DNA of 7,986 bases from an uncultured Veillonella sp. (GCA_934216375.1 CAKQBP010000055.1:1-7986), one strand, 5' to 3'. Positions 1 through 5,955 are shown, counted from the first letter of the stretch. The notes: a model not told the origin generated them from the letters alone. Translations and numbers: made by a program.

Positions 1-1014
1 GTATTTTACCCAACTGATGGCGTTAGTCCTATGCAAGCGGAACAAATGCAAAAACAAGAAGGGGAGAATGTTAATGTTACGGCTATTCATGGTAACTTTG
101 ACGATGCTCAGCAATTCTTGAAGCGCCTCTTTGTTGATAAAGCGACTGCTGAAGAGGTTGCTGAAAAAGGGGTTATGTTCTCCAGTGCGAACTCTATCAA
201 TATTGGTCGTTTAGCTCCACAAGTAGTTTACTATGTAAATGCCTATGCTGAACTGGTTGCACAAGGTGCAATCCATGAAGACGAAGCTTTCAACGTTGTA
301 GTTCCAACAGGTAACTTCGGTAATATCTTGGCTGCTTACTATGCTAAAAAAATGGGGATTCCTATCGGCAAATTGATTTGTGCATCTAATCAAAATAACG
401 TACTTACTGACTTCTTTGAAAACGGTACCTACGATATGAACCGCCCATTCTATACGACGATTTCTCCATCTATGGATATTCTTGAATCCTCTAACTTTGA
501 ACGCTTCTTATATTATATTTCTGGTGAAGATAGCGAACGTACAGTAGGATGGATGAAAGATCTTAAAACAACAGGCAAATTAACTGTTAATGAAGAAGAG
601 TTCAAACGTGTTAAGACTGATTTTGCTGGTGCCTATGTAGATGATGAAGAAACGAAAGCAATCATTGAACAAGTATACAATTCTTACGGTTATGTAATGG
701 ATCCTCACACGGCAGTTGCTATGGGGGCGTATATGAAGGAGTTGGAGAAGCATCCTGAAGATGGCGCTCGTCATACAGTGATTGCATCTACAGCACATCC
801 GTTTAAATTTCCTACACCAATCTGTGAGGCATTGGATATCAAGGTAGGTGAGACTCCTTATGAAAGCTTAGATAATATTTCTGCTGTAACGGGTGTTGCC
901 TTCCCTAAACAATTGGAAGCATTGCAATCTAAACCATTGCGCTTTACAAAAGCAATCGACAAAGAGAATATGAAGCAAGAAATCTTAGACTTTGTAGATA
1001 CATTCTCTAAATAA
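1..1014 (+). CDS. thrC: Threonine synthase, 5'-truncated by window edge
   Basis: Threonine synthase is a cytoplasmic PLP enzyme that converts O-phospho-L-homoserine to L-threonine and phosphate, the last step of threonine synthesis. The frame is open from base 1 (VFYPTDGVSP precedes the first ATG at 31), so the gene starts outside the window; 337 residues are visible and the stop is TAA 1012-1014. The glycine-rich PLP-phosphate loop PTGNFGN is at visible residues 102-108. Other family hallmarks are GNFDDAQ and SSANSINIGRLAPQVVYY. These place it in the longer threonine synthase class (about 480-500 residues), so roughly 150 N-terminal residues, including the PLP lysine, are missing. The ATG at 31 lies inside conserved sequence and is not a start. 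A GC-rich hairpin follows 6 bases after the stop, so thrC probably ends its transcript. Identification is confident from sequence motifs. Confidence 0.95.
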   Translation, partial: VFYPTDGVSPMQAEQMQKQEGENVNVTAIHGNFDDAQQFLKRLFVDKATAEEVAEKGVMFSSANSINIGRLAPQVVYYVNAYAELVAQGAIHEDEAFNVVVPTGNFGNILAAYYAKKMGIPIGKLICASNQNNVLTDFFENGTYDMNRPFYTTISPSMDILESSNFERFLYYISGEDSERTVGWMKDLKTTGKLTVNEEEFKRVKTDFAGAYVDDEETKAIIEQVYNSYGYVMDPHTAVAMGAYMKELEKHPEDGARHTVIASTAHPFKFPTPICEALDIKVGETPYESLDNISAVTGVAFPKQLEALQSKPLRFTKAIDKENMKQEILDFVDTFSK

Positions 1015-1020
1015 TACAAT

Positions 1021-1044
1021 GCCGCCTTTCATTAGAAGGGCGGC
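1021..1044 (+). terminator. Probable thrC transcription terminator (weak U tail)
   Basis: A 10-bp stem pairs 1021-1030 (GCCGCCTTTC) with 1035-1044 (GAAGGGCGGC) around the loop ATTA, with one T-G wobble. It starts 6 bases after the thrC stop and is by far the most GC-rich stretch in the gap. The following bases (ATATCTATATGTTTCTT) are U-rich but not a clean U run, so termination may be incomplete or factor-assisted. Confidence 0.6.
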
Positions 1045-1123
1045 ATATCTATATGTTTCTTATTGAGTAATCATTTTTTATTGATTAACTAACTAAATTC
1101 ATTTTTTCATTAAATTTACATTC

Positions 1124-1135
1124 ATCATATATGAT
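1124..1135. repeat. 12-bp perfect palindrome in thrC-permease gap
   Basis: ATCATATATGAT is a perfect palindrome, flanked by TTC and ATGAA, so outer TTCAT/ATGAA arms also exist with a two-base offset. It lies about 60 bases upstream of the likely -10 box of the permease gene. It could be an operator, but the surrounding DNA is very AT-rich and such palindromes arise by chance. Confidence 0.3.
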
Positions 1136-1189
1136 ATGAAATTTTGTTAGTATTTATTGATGTATCCATTATTTATAGAAATCTGGGGT

Positions 1190-1217
1190 TATAATTATAT
1201 AGAGAAATATAATTATA
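1190..1217. repeat. Perfect 11-bp inverted repeat over the permease -10 box and ribosome site
   Basis: TATAATTATAT (1190-1200) and ATATAATTATA (1207-1217) are exact reverse complements separated by AGAGAA. The left arm begins with a consensus -10 hexamer, TATAAT 1190-1195, and the last base of the right arm is the first base of the Shine-Dalgarno AGGAGGGG (1217-1224). I see no good -35 box at 16-18 bases upstream. The position suits a repressor operator or a weak all-AU RNA hairpin near the ribosome site; the sequence alone does not decide between them. Confidence 0.5.
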
Positions 1218-1226
1218 GGAGGGGCT

Positions 1227-2114
1227 ATGGCTAAAAAGGGCCTTATATATGCATTGTTATCCGCATTTTTATTTAGTACGATGAATGTGTTCGTAAAACT
1301 GTTAGGGACAAATATTCCACCTGGGGAGATCGCTTTTGCCCGTGGGTTCTTTGGGACTGTTGCGGTGCTCATTATTATGTATGTGAAGGGTATCCGATTT
1401 TCAAAAGAGGATCGGGGGCTCCTCGTCATGCGTGGCTTATACGGCGGTTTTGGTATGGTATGTAATTTCATAGCATTGGTACACATAAAATTATCTGATG
1501 CAACAATTCTATTTCAGACGACAGGAATATTTGTTTTTATCTTTAGTGCTCTGTTTCTGAAGGAATTGATACCTAAAGGGGCTGGCAAATGGCTTGGAGT
1601 CATTTTGATTGCTGTCTTAGTAATGGTAAATCCTTTTAGTTATGAATCATTTTCTTGGTATGCATTGGTAGCAATTTTAGGTGCTGCTTTAGCTGCAGCG
1701 GCCTATACGACGATACGAACTATTAGTAAACGCGGAAAACATAGTAATTTTGAAATCATGGCCTATTTCATGATTACTGGCATGATTGCGGGCTTGGTTA
1801 CTACAGATGAGCTCGTTATGCCTCAAGGTACAGATTGGCTCATTATCTTCGCTATCGGTGGTATTAGTGTAGTGGCTCAGTTTTTCTTGACTGGCGCCTT
1901 TGTTACGACCAATGCTGTAGTGGCTCAATTCTTGCAATACGTTGGCGTATTTATTAGTTCCTTCTATGGGTTCTTGATCTTTGGTGAAAGCTTATCCATA
2001 GCAACAGTAGGAGCTGGTATTGCTATGTTTATATCCTCTGTCATGTTGGCGCGTCTTAAAGAACAGAGTGGTCCATTAAGAGAGGGCAAGGTTATAGAGG
2101 ATAAAATTAAATAA
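1227..2114 (+). CDS. EamA/DMT-superfamily permease (10 TM)
   Basis: This is an integral inner-membrane transporter of the drug/metabolite transporter superfamily; members move amino acids, nucleotides or other small metabolites, and the substrate cannot be read from sequence. The 295-residue protein has about ten hydrophobic segments, roughly at 6-25, 34-53, 69-88, 92-112, 119-136, 143-162, 174-192, 203-222, 226-251 and 257-275. These form two tandem five-helix EamA repeats (about 5-136 and 143-275). Typical family features are the start AKKGLIYALLSAFLFSTMNVFVK, the EIAFARGF segment in helix 2, the KE ending helix 4, and FGES before helix 10. The C-terminus is a charged cytoplasmic tail. ATG 1227 is supported by AGGAGGGG at 1217-1224. 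It lies beyond the thrC terminator, probably with its own promoter inside the inverted repeat just upstream. Family call is firm; function within the family is open. Confidence 0.9.
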   Translation: MAKKGLIYALLSAFLFSTMNVFVKLLGTNIPPGEIAFARGFFGTVAVLIIMYVKGIRFSKEDRGLLVMRGLYGGFGMVCNFIALVHIKLSDATILFQTTGIFVFIFSALFLKELIPKGAGKWLGVILIAVLVMVNPFSYESFSWYALVAILGAALAAAAYTTIRTISKRGKHSNFEIMAYFMITGMIAGLVTTDELVMPQGTDWLIIFAIGGISVVAQFFLTGAFVTTNAVVAQFLQYVGVFISSFYGFLIFGESLSIATVGAGIAMFISSVMLARLKEQSGPLREGKVIEDKIK

Positions 2115-2201
2115 ATGTCGAATATATACAGTATCAGACTGTATATGACAGTGGGGGTGCTGATTACATTCGTGATTGGCACCTTTTTATATAAAAGATA
2201 A
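2115..2201 (+). CDS. Possible 28-residue single-TM microprotein
   Basis: An ATG begins at the base right after the permease stop (TAA 2112-2114) and opens a 28-codon frame ending in TAA 2199-2201. The product begins MSNIYSIRLY, continues with the hydrophobic stretch MTVGVLITFVIGTFLY (residues 11-26), and ends in Lys-Arg: the layout of a one-helix membrane peptide. Translation could come by termination-reinitiation from the permease gene; the nearest purine-rich site, AGAGG at 2096-2100, is 14 bases away, which is long. Against it: short frames are common in AT-rich DNA, a 9-bp hairpin lies inside it, and a candidate promoter for the next gene overlaps its 3' end. I do not recognise a family. 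It may be real and permease-associated, or spurious. Confidence 0.3.
   Translation: MSNIYSIRLYMTVGVLITFVIGTFLYKR
2123..2147 (+). repeat. Short hairpin after the permease stop
   Basis: ATATACAGT (2124-2132) and ACTGTATAT (2138-2146) pair perfectly around ATCAG, with a T-G wobble extending the stem by one. There is no U run after it, so it is not a normal intrinsic terminator. It could protect the permease mRNA 3' end, be a protein-binding site, or be incidental within the possible microprotein frame. Confidence 0.4.
2153..2188 (+). terminator. Weak terminator-like structure after the permease gene
   Basis: GGTGC (2156-2160) can pair with GCACC (2179-2183), extended by G-U wobbles between the preceding Gs and following Us, and the right arm runs into TTTTT (2184-2188). 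The loop is long (18 bases) and the GC-paired core only 5 bp, so it would be a weak terminator at best. Confidence 0.25.
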
Positions 2202-2204
2202 AAT
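2176..2204 (+). promoter_or_regulatory. Candidate sigma-70 promoter for the OLD-family gene
   Basis: TTGGCA (2176-2181) and TAAAAT (2199-2204) each match the -35 and -10 consensus at five of six positions and are separated by exactly 17 bases. Transcription would begin near 2211, giving a leader of about 76 bases before the ATG at 2287. A second, weaker -10-like hexamer, TATACT, lies at 2240-2245 without a convincing -35. Confidence 0.45.
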
Positions 2205-2277
2205 ACAGGGGTATTAGTTAGTGATTTATTGTAATGAAATATACTAGAGCTTTTTCATTTTGAAAGTAGCTACAGAC

Positions 2278-2284
2278 GGAGGAG
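2278..2284 (+). promoter_or_regulatory. Ribosome binding site deciding the OLD gene start
   Basis: GGAGGAG sits just before ATG 2287 (4 bases between GGAGG and the ATG). The longest open frame begins earlier, at TTG 2260, but that codon is preceded by TTTTTCATT with no Shine-Dalgarno, and the site itself would then lie inside the coding region. ATG 2287 also gives the usual family N-terminus MYIKWMHIENYRN. Confidence 0.8.
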
Positions 2285-2286
2285 CT

Positions 2287-3954
2287 ATGTATATAAAATG
2301 GATGCATATTGAAAACTATAGGAACTTAGCGGATGTAACGTTGAGCTTTCACAATGATATTAATTATTTTGTCGGTGAGAATGCGGTAGGTAAGTCTAAT
2401 TTCCTAGATCTCTTAGAAATTATCATGGAGTGCAATGGGTTTGTTGAAAGTGATTTTACGGATGTAAACAAGCCTATCCGCATTGATTTTGAAATATCTT
2501 TAGGTGAGTTAAATTATAAAAGCATGTATACTGCTGATGAGGGACCTACCTACCGTTTACGACTTGAACAAGTTGTACAAGAGGTATATCCACGATTATA
2601 CAGAGTCACTGATGCAGAAATTGAGCCTATGCCGTTGTCTATGATTCGTCATGCTTTATATGTGTGTCATCGCGACACCTCAGAGCAGGAACTGTTTTCT
2701 ATACCGTCCTCTATATATGTAGAATTAGGACACCTCTTACAAGCTTATGTGTCTCGATTAGAAATGCCTACTGATGATTTTCAGCGTGAAATTGTTAGTT
2801 TACGTAAGGATTTAGATCCTTACTGTATGCTCAATATTCAACATCTTGTAGAGGTATTGTCTACATCCTCCGCTATGGAACGTAAGTATTCTGCTGATAA
2901 TGTACGATTGATTATGGCTGTGGCTCTCAAGATTTTGGCTCAAATTTATATGAAAGTTAGTAGTGCAACTACAAATTTAGAATCTTTACTTGTATATGAT
3001 GCAAAGGGACACAAGTTTTTACCAATCTTTATAAGTGTGGATGAGCCTGAGCTACATTTAAGTCCGTATTTACAACGGGCTGTGCTCAATTATTACCGTC
3101 AAATTGCAACTAATGAAAATGAAGAGTTTTTAGCATTGCTGCGAGATATTTTTAAAATAGATGGATTATTAGGACAGCTCTTTGTGGTTACTCACAGTAC
3201 GGATGCACTAGTTGACGATTATCGTCATATTATTCGGCTTTATCGGGATGAAAATAATATGGTTTGTGCAGCGTGTGGAGTTACTTTCAATTTCCCTAAA
3301 GAGGTAGAGAAACACTTGATTATGCATTTTCCTGAGGCAAAAGAGGCTCTATACGCTCGGTGTATTATCATCGTAGAAGGGGAGACTGAGTACGGTAGCT
3401 TTACAGGCTTTGGTAAAAAATTAGGCGTGGACTTTGACTATTTTGGAATCTGTCTTATCAACGCTCGGGGCGAGTCCTCTATCAGTAAATTGCAAAAATT
3501 GTTTAATAGATTCTCTATTCCTACAGTAGCGCTCTATGATCGCGATGTTGAGGGAAAATATGCAAAAGCACATAGCAATATATTCTATACAGAGGAAATC
3601 TGTTTTGAAATGGATTTTGTATCGTATTTACTTGCGATGCACAAGCGTTCCATAATGGATGCCATCATCAAGGACATTATTGATGACACTCGTCCGATGG
3701 TAACAAAGGATATGGCGCGGCGTGGTTATGCTAAATTAGGTATTACTAAAAGCCAAATTGTACAACGATGTTTACCAAATATTTCGGATCGTAAGTTGGA
3801 TGATTTACATATCTATTACTTCTCTTGGTTTTATGCTAATAAAGGAGTAATTGTAGGGCGTCGTATAAGTCAATTTTTAGATGCTTCTATGATACCTCCT
3901 GCGTTCATCGCGGTAATAGAACGTGCAAAACTTCTTTCGCTGGGGTTAGGTTGA
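2287..3954 (+). CDS. OLD-family protein: ABC-type ATPase with TOPRIM nuclease domain
   Basis: OLD proteins are cytoplasmic DNA nucleases in which a SMC/RecF-like ATPase is fused to a TOPRIM metal-dependent nuclease; relatives include P2 Old and Gabija GajA, both tied to phage interference. From ATG 2287 the protein has 555 residues, the usual size. In order: IENYRNL near residues 8-14; Walker A GENAVGKSN at 30-38; a degenerate signature region about 194-222; Walker B with D252-E253 in VDEPELHL; an H-loop THST with H303; a Cys/His cluster C327, C330, H343, H347 spaced CX2CX12HX3H; then the TOPRIM domain with E364 in IIIVEGETE and the DxD pair D418/D420 in ALYDRD. All catalytic residues appear intact. 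It stands alone: no UvrD-like helicase follows, a strong terminator comes 29 bases after the stop, and the neighbours are housekeeping genes. A role in defence or DNA repair is inference from family. Confidence 0.88.
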   Translation: MYIKWMHIENYRNLADVTLSFHNDINYFVGENAVGKSNFLDLLEIIMECNGFVESDFTDVNKPIRIDFEISLGELNYKSMYTADEGPTYRLRLEQVVQEVYPRLYRVTDAEIEPMPLSMIRHALYVCHRDTSEQELFSIPSSIYVELGHLLQAYVSRLEMPTDDFQREIVSLRKDLDPYCMLNIQHLVEVLSTSSAMERKYSADNVRLIMAVALKILAQIYMKVSSATTNLESLLVYDAKGHKFLPIFISVDEPELHLSPYLQRAVLNYYRQIATNENEEFLALLRDIFKIDGLLGQLFVVTHSTDALVDDYRHIIRLYRDENNMVCAACGVTFNFPKEVEKHLIMHFPEAKEALYARCIIIVEGETEYGSFTGFGKKLGVDFDYFGICLINARGESSISKLQKLFNRFSIPTVALYDRDVEGKYAKAHSNIFYTEEICFEMDFVSYLLAMHKRSIMDAIIKDIIDDTRPMVTKDMARRGYAKLGITKSQIVQRCLPNISDRKLDDLHIYYFSWFYANKGVIVGRRISQFLDASMIPPAFIAVIERAKLLSLGLG

Positions 3955-3982
3955 TAGAGCGAATACATTATTACATCTAATT

Positions 3983-4021
3983 AATAGAGTCTAACCAAAG
4001 TTTTGTTAGACTCTATTTTTT
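3983..4021 (+). terminator. Strong intrinsic terminator after the OLD gene
   Basis: AATAGAGTCTAAC (3983-3995) pairs perfectly with GTTAGACTCTATT (4005-4017) over 13 bp around the 9-base loop CAAAGTTTT, and the right arm runs into a six-base U tract (4016-4021). It closes the OLD transcript and insulates mscL. The remaining gap up to the mscL promoter (4022-4160) is very AT-rich and I see no gene in it. Confidence 0.9.
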
Positions 4022-4160
4022 AGAAGGTAACATAGCGTTTTAAAGTGTAGGCATAGGAAATATGGTGTAAAAAATACGCATAATAAGTGATTTATTACAA
4101 TAATAGATAGAATTATGAAAAACTATATTAACTAAATTTTAAAAACTACATCGAAATTTC

Positions 4161-4189
4161 TTGACATCTTTTTATCTTTATTTTATGAT
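4161..4189 (+). promoter_or_regulatory. mscL promoter, near-consensus sigma-70
   Basis: TTGACA (4161-4166) is a perfect -35 box and TATGAT (4184-4189) a five-of-six -10 box, with the optimal 17-base spacer. Transcription would start near 4196, about 44 bases before the chosen mscL start. This is the clearest promoter in the window and implies substantial constitutive expression; no operator is evident. Confidence 0.8.
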
Positions 4190-4227
4190 TAGTACTGTTA
4201 TTAATGCATTCTCAATTAAACGTATCT

Positions 4228-4232
4228 AGGAG
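4228..4232 (+). promoter_or_regulatory. Ribosome binding site deciding the mscL start
   Basis: AGGAG lies 7 bases before ATG 4240, an ideal spacing. ATG 4234 would be one base away and ATG 4204 lies upstream of the site, only about 8 bases after the predicted transcription start, so both are poor starts. ATG 4240 also yields the usual MscL N-terminus. Confidence 0.8.
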
Positions 4233-4239
4233 TATGAAA

Positions 4240-4707
4240 ATGAAAGACTTTCTAAATGACTTTAAAGCATTTGCTTTCAAAGGCAATATGATGGACCTAG
4301 CTATTGGTATGATTATTGGTGCTGCTTTCACAGCATTGGTTAATTCTGTTGTAAACAACCTATTTATGCCTGTTCTCAGTGTATTCACAGGTGGTATTGA
4401 TTTTAGTAATTTGTACTTGCCATTGAGCACAGGTTCTAAAGATGCATTCATGGCTGGTGCTGATATTGCTACAGCTCGTGCAGCTGGTTCTGTATTGCCA
4501 TATGGTACATTTATTACTGATTTGATTCAATTCTTGATTTTGGCATTTGTTGTATTCTTGATGGTTCGTGGTTTGGCTAAAATGATGAAATCTGCGAAAG
4601 AAGAGGAAGTTGCGGAAGCACCTGCAACGAAAGAATGTCAATTCTGTAAATCTGAAATCAATATCAATGCAGTTAAATGCCCTAACTGTACTGCAGATTT
4701 GAACTAG
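4240..4707 (+). CDS. mscL: Large-conductance mechanosensitive channel MscL with C-terminal zinc ribbon
   Basis: MscL forms a homopentameric inner-membrane pore that opens under membrane tension and releases solutes during hypo-osmotic shock. From ATG 4240 the protein has 155 residues against about 136 in E. coli. The N-terminal amphipathic segment (1-13) is followed by TM1 about 17-45, whose DLAIGMIIGAAF is the conserved pore-lining motif, a periplasmic loop about 46-86, TM2 about 88-112, and a charged cytoplasmic tail. The extra length is a C-terminal zinc ribbon: C133, C136, C147 and C150, spaced CX2C-X10-CX2C. The ribbon is intact, so metal binding is likely; its effect on gating or assembly is unknown. 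I recall similar tails in some other Gram-positive-type MscL proteins, so this is a variant and not unique. The gene is a single unit between its own promoter and terminator. Confidence 0.93.
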   Translation: MKDFLNDFKAFAFKGNMMDLAIGMIIGAAFTALVNSVVNNLFMPVLSVFTGGIDFSNLYLPLSTGSKDAFMAGADIATARAAGSVLPYGTFITDLIQFLILAFVVFLMVRGLAKMMKSAKEEEVAEAPATKECQFCKSEININAVKCPNCTADLN

Positions 4708-4727
4708 TTCAAATTTAAATTATACAT

Positions 4728-4760
4728 AAAAGGAGTGAGGTTTTGACCTTACTCCTTTTT
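4728..4760 (+). terminator. Strong intrinsic terminator after mscL
   Basis: AAAAGGAGTGAGG (4728-4740) pairs with CCTTACTCCTTTT (4747-4759) over 13 bp with one G-T wobble around the loop TTTTGA, and ends in a TTTTT tract (4756-4760). The A-rich left arm could also let it work for transcripts arriving on the other strand. Confidence 0.9.
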
Positions 4761-4783
4761 GTTGTATTACGTTAGCTTTCTAG

Positions 4784-4802
4784 TATAAAATATAATTATA
4801 AT
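4784..4802 (+). promoter_or_regulatory. Tandem -10-like boxes upstream of the dehydrogenase gene
   Basis: TATAAT occurs twice back to back (4791-4796 and 4797-4802), with TATAAA at 4784-4789 just before. The best -35 partner is only TTGTAT at 4762-4767, 16 bases before TATAAA. The position, between the mscL terminator and the Shine-Dalgarno at 4817-4824, is right for the promoter of this gene, but the exact boxes are uncertain. Confidence 0.35.
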
Positions 4803-4830
4803 ACATAGAATTTTTTAGGGAGGGATATAC

Positions 4831-5880
4831 ATGGAAAAGAAACCTCTAGTAGTAGTAAATGGACTGGTTCGCAAAGATGCGATTGCATATTTAAAAGAGC
4901 ATGTAGAGGTGCGCCAATGGACTGAAAAGACAGTAATGCCACGTGAGACATTAAAGGAATGGCTCGTTGATGCGGATGGTTTGTGGTGTGTGCGACCTTT
5001 AGATGTAGATGGTGATCTTGTAAAGAATGCACCAAAATTAAAGGTTATAGCACAAGCGGCCGTAGGCTATGATAATGTAAATATTGATGAATTAACAGCA
5101 GCAGGCATTCCTTATGGCAATACGCCAGGTGTTCTCAATGAAACGGTAGCAGAACTTGCTTTTACGTTGATTGCAACAGCTAGTCGTCGTATTATAGAAA
5201 ATGCTAACTTTGTAAAAGACGGTCGTTGGGCTCAAAGACCTTCTAATATTAAAGGCTTTGATTTGAGTCGTCGTACTCTTGGTATCATCGGCATGGGGGC
5301 TATCGGTGTATCTATTTCTCGTCGTGCCCGTGCATTTGGTATGACTGTTGTATACCATAATCGTAACCAACGTTTAGATGATAAGATTCATAAGACTACT
5401 TATATGGAGTTAGATGATTTATTAGCCATTAGTGATGTAGTATGCGTTATGGCTCCATTAACAGATGAAACATATCATATGTGTGACGAGGCATTCTTCA
5501 AGAAAATGAAGAATACCGCTTTATTTGTTAATGTTGGTCGTGGACCTATAGTAGATACAGAGGCACTTATCAATGCCCTTAAAACGGGTGAAATCGATTA
5601 TGCAGCTCTTGATGTAACGGATCCAGAACCATTACCAGTAGATCATCCATTATTAGATGTAGAAAATTGCCTCATTGTACCACATATTGGCTCTTACACA
5701 GATAGAACTCGTTATGACATGTCTATTTTGACAGCAGACAATATTATTGCCGGCGTTCATAAGAAACCGTTAAAAACATGTGTGAATGAAGAAGTAAATT
5801 ATAAGAAACCTCAAATGGATGTAGAGTCTGCGCTAGAAGAGCTTAAAAAGGCTGGCGTTGATTTAACTGATTTCGACTAA
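4831..5880 (+). CDS. D-2-hydroxyacid dehydrogenase, glyoxylate/hydroxypyruvate reductase type
   Basis: This cytoplasmic NAD(P)H enzyme belongs to the D-isomer 2-hydroxyacid dehydrogenases, which reduce 2-oxoacids to D-2-hydroxyacids. The 349-residue protein has a split substrate-binding domain (about 1-105 and 285-315) around a Rossmann domain with the dinucleotide motif GMGAIG at 154-159. The catalytic triad is complete: R237 in NVGRG, E266 in DVTDPEPLP, H285 in PHIGS. DVTDPEPLPVDHPLL together with HIGSYTDRTR resembles glyoxylate/hydroxypyruvate reductases and D-glycerate dehydrogenases more than SerA; there is no C-terminal ACT domain. A charged tail of about 35 residues follows the usual end of the fold. 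Substrate preference is not decided by sequence; D-glycerate or glycolate metabolism is the likely role. ATG 4831 is well supported by AGGGAGGG at 4817-4824. The mscL terminator separates it from upstream genes; glnS follows after 82 bases without a clear terminator. Confidence 0.88.
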   Translation: MEKKPLVVVNGLVRKDAIAYLKEHVEVRQWTEKTVMPRETLKEWLVDADGLWCVRPLDVDGDLVKNAPKLKVIAQAAVGYDNVNIDELTAAGIPYGNTPGVLNETVAELAFTLIATASRRIIENANFVKDGRWAQRPSNIKGFDLSRRTLGIIGMGAIGVSISRRARAFGMTVVYHNRNQRLDDKIHKTTYMELDDLLAISDVVCVMAPLTDETYHMCDEAFFKKMKNTALFVNVGRGPIVDTEALINALKTGEIDYAALDVTDPEPLPVDHPLLDVENCLIVPHIGSYTDRTRYDMSILTADNIIAGVHKKPLKTCVNEEVNYKKPQMDVESALEELKKAGVDLTDFD

Positions 5881-5921
5881 AAGTGGAAGACATTAAAAGA
5901 TATGCGGTTTTATACAAAATA

Positions 5922-5930
5922 TGGTAAAAT
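5922..5930 (+). promoter_or_regulatory. Candidate extended -10 promoter for glnS
   Basis: TGGTAAAAT is an extended -10 element (TGn followed by TAAAAT, five of six matches). No good -35 box is visible, which is tolerated when the TG extension is present. Transcription would begin near 5937, about 26 bases before the TTG start. The gap is too short for a T-box leader, and none is seen. Confidence 0.4.
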
Positions 5931-5949
5931 AAAAGAATATTTTTCCTAT

Positions 5950-5955
5950 GGAGGT
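5950..5955 (+). promoter_or_regulatory. Ribosome binding site pointing to a TTG start for glnS
   Basis: GGAGGT lies 7 bases before TTG 5963, an ideal spacing. The in-frame ATG at 5948 overlaps this very site (its G is the first base of the site) and has only T-rich sequence before it, so it cannot use it. The evidence favours TTG 5963 as the initiator. Confidence 0.8.

Noticed and set aside
1169..1486. Open frame on the minus strand opposite the permease gene
   Set aside because: It lies antisense to clear coding sequence, its translation shows no family features, and it has no convincing ribosome site. The other minus-strand frames opposite thrC, the permease gene, mscL, the dehydrogenase gene and glnS are rejected for the same reason.
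2260..2286. TTG 2260 as start of the OLD-family gene
   Set aside because: No Shine-Dalgarno precedes it, the nine extra residues have no family counterpart, and the strong GGAGGAG at 2278-2284 points to ATG 2287.
2287..3954. Gabija system (GajA/GajB)
   Set aside because: The protein resembles GajA in architecture, but no UvrD-like helicase gene lies next to it on either side; the gene ends in a strong terminator followed by mscL.
4081..4097. TAATAA/TTATTA inverted repeat and an 11-base match (AGTGATTTATT) to 2220-2230
   Set aside because: Both are short and A/T-rich; matches of this size are expected by chance in such a region, and their positions relative to the genes differ.
4204..4239. 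ATG 4204 as start of mscL
   Set aside because: It would sit about 8 bases after the predicted transcription start with no ribosome site, and adds 12 residues not typical of MscL; AGGAG at 4228-4232 points to ATG 4240.
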